Below are positions 20,401 to 28,546 of a stretch of DNA of 64,000 bases, piece after piece (within the stretch, counting starts at the first letter, position 1; the number at the start of each line of letters is the position of its first letter). The stretch comes from an uncultured Bacteroidia bacterium (GTDB taxonomy: Bacteria; Bacteroidota; Bacteroidia; Bacteroidales; F082). The position numbers and the translations under genes are program-made. The stretch spans positions 1,178,001-1,242,000 of the forward strand of contig CACYHP010000001.1 of NCBI GenBank assembly GCA_902774295.1. Reading direction: 5' to 3'. The notes below the pieces were generated by a model. That model worked only from the letters and a program-made list of their open reading frames with translations, ran no database searches and was not told the DNA's origin.

Positions 20401-21962
20401 TCACAAGGATGAGCGGTTACGCGAGCGGAAATATGAATATCAGAGGCACTATCAATGACCCGGTCCTTATCGGAAAAGTCAAGTTTAGAGATGCCGCATG
20501 TAATGTTAATTATCTGAACACTTACTACACTTTCAACGATAATATCTCACTTGAAAAGAACAGGATTTTCTTTGATAATATTGTCGTTCACGATACTGTG
20601 GGAAATCAAGCGACAGTGTATGGCTGGATAAACCACGATCATCTGAAAGACATCAGTTTTGATTTGACATTGCAATGCAAAGATTTTCTTGCATTTAACA
20701 TCCCGGCTGAGAAGGCACAAGGATTTTATGGCACTGCCATTACTGACGGCACCGTCAAGATTAGCGGTCCTGCCAACAATATTGTGATGGATATTGAATC
20801 GGTGACCAAGAAAGGCACCGTGATCGAAGTGCCGCTGTCGGGATCCACTTCCGTGGAGAATAATTTCGTCGTTTTCGTTCAAAAAGACAAGGTGGCTGAC
20901 ACGGTCGAGGAGAGGTTTGAGCGAAAATTCATGAAAAATGAGAATGAATTCACCATGAATCTCGATGCGACAGTAAATCCTGAAGCTTTGGTGAATATCT
21001 ACCTGCCACAAAACATGGGAAGCATTAACGCGCGAGGCATTGGAGACATCAATATCGGTCTGGATTCCAAAGATTTTACGCTGCGTGGCGATTATTATAT
21101 CACAAGCGGAGCGTTCAATTTCAGACTGGAGATGGTGAAACGTGTGTTTACCTTGCGCAGAGGCGGCACACTTCGCTGGAACGGCGACCCGACAGATGCT
21201 GACATCGACATCGTGGGCGTTTACAGGACCAAATCATCGCTGACATCTCTCGGAACAGCCCTCGTTGACTCTTCTGCCATGACAAATAACATCAATGTCG
21301 ACTGTATTATCAGGCTTTCCGACAAGCTGATGAACCCGACGATAACATTTGGCATAGAGCTTCCTAATGCCTTGGAAGACACGCGAAATCTCGTTTATTC
21401 GGTCATTGATACCACAAACCAGGCGGTGATGGCACAGCAGGTGTTCTCGCTCATGGTGCTTGGCTCGTTCTCCTACACCGCCGGCAGCAACATCTCTCGA
21501 TTTGGCACTACCGCAGGTTATAGCATGATTACAAATCAGCTAAGTAACTGGCTATCACAGATTTCGAAGGATTTCGACATCGGTATTAACTACACGCCTA
21601 ACGACAAACTTACCAATGAGGAGCTTGAGGTGGCGCTTTCGACCCAGCTCTTCGACGACCGTCTTATCGTTGAAGGCAACTTCGGCGTGATACGAGGCAA
21701 TAGGAGCGATGTCAACAATGCAAATAACATCGTGGGTGATGTCGACTTGACCTTCCGACTCACTAAACGATTGAGTCTCAAGGCTTATAACCATACAAAT
21801 ATCAAAAACAACTACTATTATTATTCGATAGAAAACTATTCCGACTTCACTCAGGGCGTTGGTATCTCGTATTCGCAAAGCTTTGACAGTCTGAGGGAAG
21901 TGTTCAATATCCACAAGAAGAATAAGAAGAAGAAGCAGACCGATGAGCCAACGCCAAGATAA
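17487..21962 (+). CDS. TamB-like inner membrane/periplasmic protein
   Basis: A 1491-residue protein with an N-terminal membrane anchor (about residues 8-28) and a very long beta-rich periplasmic body with many D-x-D and F-alternating strands, as in AsmA/TamB bridge-like proteins. The C-terminal region (about 1190-1460) matches the DUF490/TamB domain in style, with a final tail of lysines. In Proteobacteria TamB works with an Omp85 partner in outer-membrane protein assembly and lipid transport; no Omp85 gene is next to it here. It overlaps the helicase gene by 20 bp. Confidence 0.85.
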   Translation: MRKGTKKNIIHGILIIIVIIFAFMASLVAAFRDITVQSMIARSLAGELSRKLNTDVKIRTFYITDNLGVRVEDVVFNDLDGYPMFRIGQLDAKFSPMVMFNEIIIKDIYFKDVLGRIVKYEGEDKLNIKEIMERLGAGKDDDDDDSNFHMRVEKMRLDNGHVVFWNQNKDRPEKLSMDYAHIDIDSIYGVFSKLEIKNDTVLGLVHSLKGVERCGLVLNNAMGDVVFCEKSLNVNNLILETGESRADLDLRFEYEKSSAYFEFVDSVRMISKIRPSTLKLSDLRYFAWVLDKMPDKFDFTAYFEGTVRDFTVSDFVTDFGNESHMEADVSFSGLPDFFATYMDVTIDKLVSSYNDSKNFYIPIATQTVPIPEMLEPVGTYTLSGSYQGYAENFKTQFNIVTEIGDIDAAVYLNTTEESAYSFDIDVKGLQLNTLLASDDFGETSFSLDMGGQGLDVKNTDFEADLCFSTLDLKGNRFNDINIHGDFENKRFIALTDIKHPYLYLDFSSIIDFHGIHPSYNVIAKINEADLVNLNLLDNDSIMILSSNINAEFSGDDIDNLTGSLDIRKTRYFNGEEYKMDSLYANVTELSGIKDVTINCDFFDFYGTGIVHAKTFVNAMKNTAKHYVNMPEWFSDVEPDENKQEFSLLMDFKDTRTLTKLFVPSLYVRSGATINASYTDGYSYHGSTIDAPEIQYNGMIFKNLEVRNTAKFDEFVSRVSVEDLIFRDSTSTNPDRISLENIVLLSRFGDDRIDIDLFWDDDAAEDNNKAHIRSVFMPHEQSGGIFAFNSNLIRVNDTMWHLNPECSLDFQKNHTYLNNFDLYTKSQKISAHGVYPKHDTDTLFAEFKNVDISIIDFVTRGNNLDFDGMLNGYIGISGLNDDLSFSSDIDLRHFYINKQEVGDVMASAKWYEPSESIFMNMEVYNSHLGNENHESVGIVGFYYPMKKHDNLKFDMFFDDFKLETVSPFLTSIVTRMSGYASGNMNIRGTINDPVLIGKVKFRDAACNVNYLNTYYTFNDNISLEKNRIFFDNIVVHDTVGNQATVYGWINHDHLKDISFDLTLQCKDFLAFNIPAEKAQGFYGTAITDGTVKISGPANNIVMDIESVTKKGTVIEVPLSGSTSVENNFVVFVQKDKVADTVEERFERKFMKNENEFTMNLDATVNPEALVNIYLPQNMGSINARGIGDINIGLDSKDFTLRGDYYITSGAFNFRLEMVKRVFTLRRGGTLRWNGDPTDADIDIVGVYRTKSSLTSLGTALVDSSAMTNNINVDCIIRLSDKLMNPTITFGIELPNALEDTRNLVYSVIDTTNQAVMAQQVFSLMVLGSFSYTAGSNISRFGTTAGYSMITNQLSNWLSQISKDFDIGINYTPNDKLTNEELEVALSTQLFDDRLIVEGNFGVIRGNRSDVNNANNIVGDVDLTFRLTKRLSLKAYNHTNIKNNYYYYSIENYSDFTQGVGISYSQSFDSLREVFNIHKKNKKKKQTDEPTPR
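17492..17499 (-). promoter_or_regulatory. -7 element for tsaD
   Basis: On the minus strand this reads TACCTTTG, matching TAnnTTTG, 18 bases upstream of the tsaD ATG. It lies within the first codons of the divergent TamB-like gene. Confidence 0.55.
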
Positions 21963-24900
21963 GCCTTTCAAGATATACAAAGCCTCTGCCGGCTCTGGAA
22001 AGACCTTCACCATCGTGAGGGAATATCTGACGTTGTGTCTTTCCGACCATGCCGATGCCTACAAAGAGATACTGGCGGTGACGTTCACCAACAAGGCTGC
22101 CAACGAGATGAAGGATAAGATTTTGCGTTACCTTCAGGGCATCATCGAGGAGTCAAATAAGGTCGATATCGTTCAAATGCGCGACTATCTTGTGGCATCC
22201 ACAGGACTTAAAGTGATAGATTTAATAAATAGGTCTAAACAACTGTATGTCAATATTTTGCACAACTACAGCGATATGGCTGTTTGCACCATCGACAGCT
22301 TCGTTCAGAGGCTTTCGAGGAGCTTTGCAAGAGAGTTGGAACTGCCTGGACAATACAGCGTCATTCTCGACAATGATGATTTGATTGATGAGATAATTCA
22401 GCGCCTATCCGACGAGATTGGCAAGGATGATTTCATAACAAAGATCTTGTCGGAATTCGTTGAGTTTAACCTTTCGGAAGAGACGTCGTGGAACGTGAAG
22501 AAGCTCATAGGCGAATATATTGAGAAACTGCTTTCCGAAGATGCTTATCGCAAAGGTAACTATAAGAACTTCAGCGGCTTAGATGAAACGAAATATAAGG
22601 AGATAAAGCAATACGTCCATTCGGAAAACGAGAAGATGGATGAGTCTTTATCGCTGATTATCAAGGATATAGAAGCAGAAGAGAACCGGCTTGGCATCAC
22701 TGATTTGGATTACAATGGAAAGGCGAAGACAGGATTGCCGTCGGTGAAAAGGAAGATGCTGGAAGGCAAAAGTGTCGTCACCACAGCCACAATAGAGAAG
22801 ATTTTGAATGGCGAAAAACGCTGGAACGATGCTAAAAGTCATGTCTCCGACGATTCTATTGTCGAGGTTTATGCCAACGCTATTACGAAATATAAGTCGC
22901 TGTATTCCAAAAAGTTAGTGTTTGGGATAATAGAGAAAGATCTGTATCTATATGTCTTGAGAAGCCATATTTTCGAGCTTATCAGGCAATATATCGCTGA
23001 GACCTCGCAGGTGCATATTTCTGAGTTTAACAAGCGTATTTCCGACATTTTGGGCGACTGCTCGGTGCCTTTCATTTACGAGAGGATAGGCGAGAAGTAC
23101 AGGCATTATTTCATCGATGAGTTTCAAGACACTTCGGTGCTGCAATGGCAGAATTTCCTGCCTTTGATGGAAAACAGCCTCTCTTTTGGCAAAATGAACA
23201 TGATTGTGGGCGATGCGAAGCAGTCGATTTACCGTTTCCGCAGTGGCGAGGTGGAGCAAATTATCCAATTACCTAAGATTTACAAACGTCCAGCCGGTGA
23301 GTTTGGCTTGCGTTGCGAGCAGCAGTTCGTCAATTCCGCGCAGAAGATGTCGCTTGGTACAAATTATCGTTCCTCGAAGAATGTAATCAAGTTTAACAAC
23401 ACGTTTTTCAGGTATGCCGGCACCAAAATTAGCGACGATGTTTATAACGATGTGGAGCAGATTTATGACCCGAAAAAGCCTGACGGTTTCGTCTCGGTAG
23501 AGGTGTTTCACGGCGAGATGAAGGCGGCGGAATACAAAGAAAAGGTTAAGTCTTCAATGTTAAAGCAAATTATAGATTTGCATAGACAAGGAATTGATTA
23601 TAAAGATATTACAATATTAGTACGTTCGAACAATGACGGCACTGATATAGCTAATTTCCTCGTCGCAAACGGCATCGAAGTCCTCTCTGCGGAATCGGTT
23701 TTGTTGCAGACATCCGACAAGGTTCAGCTGATTGTAAACACCTTAAAATTGATGCTCGATGAGAGCAATCCGGTGACGCAAAAAGCGGTGGAATTCTATT
23801 CAACGAAGATAGGTTGTAGAGACGTCCGAAAGAGCGTCTCAATAAATGAGCAATCGGGTGGCTTGTATGACATTTGCATCCAGATTTGCAATAAATACGA
23901 TTTCAACGTGTTGGAAGACGTGTTTTTGCAATATTTCATGAATACCGTCTACGACTGGCAGTGCCATCATAGCGCAGGAATCGGCGATTTTCTTGAGTTT
24001 TGGGATAAGAAAAAAGACAAGTTGGCAGTGCAGATCACCGGTGACCTTGATTGTGTGCAGATTATGACCATCCATAAGGCGAAAGGTCTGGAATTCAAGG
24101 TTGTTTTGTATCCTTACGCTGATACCAGTTTGATTCCGTCAAGAGGCTTTACGCAAAGCGAAATTTGGCTGCAATGCGCTGATAATCAAGATACTAAAGA
24201 TATTCCGCATCTTGATGCATTCTTGTTGAAATTGTCGAAAGAAAAGCTTGCAGGCACAACGTACGAGCCTCTTGTTGAAAAAGAGAACGAGAAAACGATG
24301 CTCGACATCCTCGACATCATGTACGTCGCTATGACGCGTGCCAAAAACATGCTTTTCGTTTATACCAACGATAAACGACCGGTCGACGGATACAATCTTT
24401 TCACTGATTTCTTTGCAGATAATATTGATATTCAGCATGTTAAGACAGAAAACGACGATTCCGACTTTGACGATTATTTCGTAAAAAACGATGAGTTTGA
24501 AGTTCAGGAAGGCGAGGAGATGACATCGTATAATTATGGCGATTTCAATTCTACTATATTGAAAATCAATGAGAAAGATGAGGTAAAGAGCGATGTCAAG
24601 ATTTTGGAGCTGAAGGCAGGCGAGGAGGCATCGAAAACGTTGAACTGGTCTGAAAAGCTGCAATTTACCCCTGATCCGACCATGATTTGGGCTGAGAAAG
24701 GCTCATTTATGCCTGAGGAATGGGGCTCGCTGGTGCATCAGATACTCTCGAAAATCAAGACCATCGACGATGCCGAGAGGGCGTTGCGACCATATGTCAA
24801 CGATGGCACTATCGACGAGGAACAGGCGGCGAAGTTGCTCGATACGTTCCGCAAAGTGACTGAAATTCCTGAGCTTAAGCCGGCTTTTGCTGAAGATGCG

Positions 24901-25155
24901 GTCGTGAAAAACGAGATGGATATCCACACTTACGACGGCAGAATCATCAGACCTGACAGGTATGCTGAGACACCTCAAGGCACGATTCTTATTGATTATA
25001 AGACGGGTAAGGCGCATGAGGAGTATTACAATCAGCTGCGCGATTACATGAGTACAATAATTCAAATGAATTCAATGCAGCAAATCAAGGCATTTCTCGT
25101 TTATATAGGAGATGAGGTGAAAGCTGTTGAAGTGAAGATGGACAGACTATTTTAA
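21943..25155 (+). CDS. UvrD/RecB-family helicase-nuclease (AddA-like)
   Basis: A 1070-residue superfamily 1 helicase. Walker A is ASAGSGKT (residues 14-21), motif II is FIDEFQDTS, motif III VGDAKQSIYRFR, motif V IMTIHKAKGLEF and motif VI YVAMTRAK. A C-terminal RecB-type nuclease motif is visible as LIDYKTGK. The layout equals AddA/RecB subunits that process double-strand breaks. The usual AddB partner is not adjacent and must lie elsewhere. Start overlaps the TamB-like gene by 20 bp, so the two are translationally coupled. Confidence 0.88.
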   Translation: MSQRQDKPFKIYKASAGSGKTFTIVREYLTLCLSDHADAYKEILAVTFTNKAANEMKDKILRYLQGIIEESNKVDIVQMRDYLVASTGLKVIDLINRSKQLYVNILHNYSDMAVCTIDSFVQRLSRSFARELELPGQYSVILDNDDLIDEIIQRLSDEIGKDDFITKILSEFVEFNLSEETSWNVKKLIGEYIEKLLSEDAYRKGNYKNFSGLDETKYKEIKQYVHSENEKMDESLSLIIKDIEAEENRLGITDLDYNGKAKTGLPSVKRKMLEGKSVVTTATIEKILNGEKRWNDAKSHVSDDSIVEVYANAITKYKSLYSKKLVFGIIEKDLYLYVLRSHIFELIRQYIAETSQVHISEFNKRISDILGDCSVPFIYERIGEKYRHYFIDEFQDTSVLQWQNFLPLMENSLSFGKMNMIVGDAKQSIYRFRSGEVEQIIQLPKIYKRPAGEFGLRCEQQFVNSAQKMSLGTNYRSSKNVIKFNNTFFRYAGTKISDDVYNDVEQIYDPKKPDGFVSVEVFHGEMKAAEYKEKVKSSMLKQIIDLHRQGIDYKDITILVRSNNDGTDIANFLVANGIEVLSAESVLLQTSDKVQLIVNTLKLMLDESNPVTQKAVEFYSTKIGCRDVRKSVSINEQSGGLYDICIQICNKYDFNVLEDVFLQYFMNTVYDWQCHHSAGIGDFLEFWDKKKDKLAVQITGDLDCVQIMTIHKAKGLEFKVVLYPYADTSLIPSRGFTQSEIWLQCADNQDTKDIPHLDAFLLKLSKEKLAGTTYEPLVEKENEKTMLDILDIMYVAMTRAKNMLFVYTNDKRPVDGYNLFTDFFADNIDIQHVKTENDDSDFDDYFVKNDEFEVQEGEEMTSYNYGDFNSTILKINEKDEVKSDVKILELKAGEEASKTLNWSEKLQFTPDPTMIWAEKGSFMPEEWGSLVHQILSKIKTIDDAERALRPYVNDGTIDEEQAAKLLDTFRKVTEIPELKPAFAEDAVVKNEMDIHTYDGRIIRPDRYAETPQGTILIDYKTGKAHEEYYNQLRDYMSTIIQMNSMQQIKAFLVYIGDEVKAVEVKMDRLF

Positions 25156-25167
25156 AACTTAATAAAA

Positions 25168-28100
25168 ATGAAAAAAAACTTATTGATTTTCAGCTTGTTG
25201 CTTGCATTCGGCACATTGTCGCTGCAGGCACAGAACGAGGCGAAGATGCTGCGTTTTCCGGCAATTCACGGAAACCAGGTGGTCTTCAGCCATGCCGGTG
25301 ACCTTTACACCGTCGACATCAACGGCGGAGTGGCTCGCCAATTGACTAACGACCCTGAGGGGTTCGAGATCTTCGCAAGATTCTCACCTGACGGGAAAAA
25401 CATTGCATTCACTGGTCAATACGACGGCAACACTGAGGTTTATGTGATGCCAGCCGAAGGCGGTGAGCCTCAACGTGTTACATACACTGCGACACTCGAC
25501 CGCGATGACCTCTCAGACCGTATGGGACCAAACAACATCGTGATGACTTGGAAAGACAACGAAAACATCGTTTATCGCTCACGCAGAATCACTTGGGACG
25601 ATTTTATCGGACATCTTTTTGTGGCAAACATCAACGGCGGACTCGGCGAACAGCTCCCATTCGAGGAAGGCAGCTGGATAACCTATTCTCCTGACGGCAC
25701 CAAGATCGCGTTCAACCGCGTGATGCGTGAGTTCCGTACCTGGAAATACTACCGCGGCGGTATGGCCGACGATGTCTGGATCTTCGATTTCAACACAAAA
25801 GAGTTGACAAACATCACCAACAACGTGGCTCAGGATATCTTCCCGATGTGGGCAGGCGATAAGATTTATTTCTGCTCAGACCGCGACAGAACGATGAATA
25901 TCTTCTGCTATGACCTGAAAACAAAGGCGATTACGAAGGTAACAAACTACACTTATTACGATGTGAAATATCCTTCGCTCGGTGACAACGACATCGTTTA
26001 TGAAAACGGCGGCGAACTGTTCCGTCTGAGCCTGAAAGACAACTCGATTCATCCGATTCCGGTGCAAATCATTGGCGATGGCATCTCAACGAGAACGAAA
26101 TATATCGATGCATCGAAGTTCATCACCTCGGGCGACGTCTCTCCTGATGGCAAACGTATCGTTTTAGGTGCTCGCGGTGACGTCTGGACATTGCCTGTAG
26201 AGTCAGGAATTACTCGTAATTTGACGAAGTCTGACGGCGTTCACGACCGTAACGTCGCATGGTCACCAGACGGCGAATATATCGCTTACATCTCTGATAG
26301 AACCGGCAACGACGAGCTTTACATTCAGAAACAAGACGGCAAAGAAGAGGCTATACAACTCACTGATCCTAAATCGGTTTCGGAGACTTACAAATACCAG
26401 CCTTCATGGTCGCCTGACAGCAAGAAAATCACCTGGTACGACAAGATGAACCGCCTCATGATGATTGACGTCGCCTCGAAGAAGGTGACTGAGGTCGCAA
26501 AGAGCCAGGATGGCGAGATGAGAGATTTTACATGGTCACCCGACAGCAAATGGATTGCGTATGCCGACAATAATATGTCGGAGTTCAGCAGGATATTCAT
26601 CTATAACGTTGATACTCAGAAGGCTGAGCCTGTCACCGACACCTGGTTCAACTCATCGAATCCTACATTCGACAAGAACGGAAAGTATCTGTATTTCACT
26701 TCAGAACGTGATTTCAACCCGACATACAGCAGCGTGGAATGGAACTACGCCTATCGCGAGATGAGCCGCATCTACATGATTACCTTGCAGAAAGACACTC
26801 CTTCGCCTTTCCTTACAAAAAATGACGAAGTGACTGTCGACAAAGGCGATGCAAAAGAGGAGAAGTCAGGCAAGTCAGACAAAGGCAAAGACAAGAAAAA
26901 AGTTTCCAAGAAAGAAGACGACAAGACGATAAAGATTGATTTTGAAGGCATTATGAGTCGTGTCATCCCGTTGCCAGATTTGAATACTGCCTATTATTAC
27001 GACCTTAATGCGGTTGAAAACGGGCTTTATTACATGTCTTGGGGCAACCGCGGCGGCGGCTTGTATTACTACGATTTGGAGGAAAAAGAAGCTACAAAAA
27101 TCGGTGACTTCAATGATTATTATCTGACTCCTGACGGAAAGAAGATGGTTGTCAGAAAACGTTGGAACATCGCGGTGATCAACGCTCCGAAACGTGAGGT
27201 GAAAGGCATCGACGAGCCAATAGACCTCTCCAACATGAAGAAATGGGTCAACCTGCATGAGGAATGGGCTCAGATTTACACCGAGGCATGGCGCCAGATG
27301 CGTGACTTCTTCTATGCGCCAAACATGCATGGCAACGACTGGCCGGCAATTCATGACAAATATGCCGTTTTGATTCCGTATTGTGGCGACCGTAACGATG
27401 TCAACTACCTTATAGGCGAGATGATTGGCGAATTGAACATCGGTCATGCTTACACCGGTGGCGGCGACCGCGTCGAGACACCACGTCTCAAACTCGGTCT
27501 GCTTGGCGCGGAACTCGAGCGCGACGGCAGCGGATATTACAAGATCAACAAGATTTTGAAAGGGGAGAGCTGGAACGATGCGACAATCTCACCATTGACT
27601 GAAATAGGTGTAAATGCTAATGAAGGCGACTTCATTGTGGCTGTCGACGGCGTCTCCACAAAAGACATGAACAATATATATGAGGCTTTGGTTGACAAGG
27701 CTGGCAAGGCTGTGGTGTTGAGTCTGAACAGCAAAGCATCAGAAAGCGGCGCCCGTGACGTGGTGGTGACACCGATTGCAAGCGAAAACTCGCTTTATTA
27801 CTACAATATGGTGCAAAACAACATCGAGAAGGTCAGCAAGGCGACCAATGGTCAGGTGGGTTACATCCACATCCCGGATATGGGCCCTGAGGGCTTGAAT
27901 GAGTTTGTGAAATATTTCTATCCGCAGCTCACCAAGAAGGCTCTCATCATCGACGACCGTGGCAATGGCGGCGGCAACGTCTCTCCGATGATTATCGAGC
28001 GTCTGCGCCGTGAGGCATCCATGTGGACCGTGACACGTAACGGCAACGCAGCCGAAATCAAGCCTAACCAGATGATCAACGGACCTAAGGTGTTGTTGTT

Positions 28101-28455
28101 TAACAAATACTCAGCATCCGACGGTGACTTGTTCCCATGGCAGTTCAAACATTATAAACTCGGCACCACCATCGGCACACGTTCATGGGGTGGCGTTGTG
28201 GGCATCCGTGGCAGCTTGCCGTTCATTGACGGTGGCACGTTGAACCGTCCTGAGTTCGCTCCATTCGACCAGAACGGCAATTGGATTATCGAGGGACACG
28301 GTGTTGACCCTGACATCGTCATCGACAACAACCCATACGACGAGTTCAATGGCGTTGATGCCCAGCTTGATAAAGCTATCGAAGTGATTTTGGAACAGAT
28401 GAAGGATTGGCCTGAAGCACCGGCAGTGCCGGAATGGCCTGATAAGACACATTAA
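25168..28455 (+). CDS. tricorn-type S41 protease with beta-propeller and PDZ domains
   Basis: A 1095-residue secreted protease. A signal peptide (about residues 1-21, ending LQAQ) is followed by two WD40-like beta-propeller regions with PD40 motifs such as SPDGKNIAF, SPDGTKIAF and SPDSKKITW. A lysine-rich linker (about residues 555-595) precedes the C-terminal S41 region with a PDZ domain (about 800-870). The likely catalytic serine is in YSASDGD and a conserved GNGGG loop is nearby. Tricorn homologues degrade oligopeptides. It starts 12 bp after the helicase gene and is followed by a long hairpin. Confidence 0.92.
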   Translation: MKKNLLIFSLLLAFGTLSLQAQNEAKMLRFPAIHGNQVVFSHAGDLYTVDINGGVARQLTNDPEGFEIFARFSPDGKNIAFTGQYDGNTEVYVMPAEGGEPQRVTYTATLDRDDLSDRMGPNNIVMTWKDNENIVYRSRRITWDDFIGHLFVANINGGLGEQLPFEEGSWITYSPDGTKIAFNRVMREFRTWKYYRGGMADDVWIFDFNTKELTNITNNVAQDIFPMWAGDKIYFCSDRDRTMNIFCYDLKTKAITKVTNYTYYDVKYPSLGDNDIVYENGGELFRLSLKDNSIHPIPVQIIGDGISTRTKYIDASKFITSGDVSPDGKRIVLGARGDVWTLPVESGITRNLTKSDGVHDRNVAWSPDGEYIAYISDRTGNDELYIQKQDGKEEAIQLTDPKSVSETYKYQPSWSPDSKKITWYDKMNRLMMIDVASKKVTEVAKSQDGEMRDFTWSPDSKWIAYADNNMSEFSRIFIYNVDTQKAEPVTDTWFNSSNPTFDKNGKYLYFTSERDFNPTYSSVEWNYAYREMSRIYMITLQKDTPSPFLTKNDEVTVDKGDAKEEKSGKSDKGKDKKKVSKKEDDKTIKIDFEGIMSRVIPLPDLNTAYYYDLNAVENGLYYMSWGNRGGGLYYYDLEEKEATKIGDFNDYYLTPDGKKMVVRKRWNIAVINAPKREVKGIDEPIDLSNMKKWVNLHEEWAQIYTEAWRQMRDFFYAPNMHGNDWPAIHDKYAVLIPYCGDRNDVNYLIGEMIGELNIGHAYTGGGDRVETPRLKLGLLGAELERDGSGYYKINKILKGESWNDATISPLTEIGVNANEGDFIVAVDGVSTKDMNNIYEALVDKAGKAVVLSLNSKASESGARDVVVTPIASENSLYYYNMVQNNIEKVSKATNGQVGYIHIPDMGPEGLNEFVKYFYPQLTKKALIIDDRGNGGGNVSPMIIERLRREASMWTVTRNGNAAEIKPNQMINGPKVLLFNKYSASDGDLFPWQFKHYKLGTTIGTRSWGGVVGIRGSLPFIDGGTLNRPEFAPFDQNGNWIIEGHGVDPDIVIDNNPYDEFNGVDAQLDKAIEVILEQMKDWPEAPAVPEWPDKTH

Positions 28456-28475
28456 TAGTGTAAAAGTAATTAATG

Positions 28476-28535
28476 CGGCGCTGCTTTAAGGGCGTTAATG
28501 CCATTAATGGCGTTAATGCCCTTAAAGCAGCGCCG
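28476..28535. terminator. very long hairpin between convergent genes
   Basis: Arms of 27 bp (28476-28502 and 28509-28535) with a 6-base loop and only two mismatches, which become G-U pairs in RNA. The stem begins CGGCGCTGCTTTAAGGGC. It sits between two convergent genes and can terminate both, but it is much longer than an ordinary terminator and has poor T runs. Confidence 0.7.
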
Positions 28536-28546
28536 TAATTTTATTC

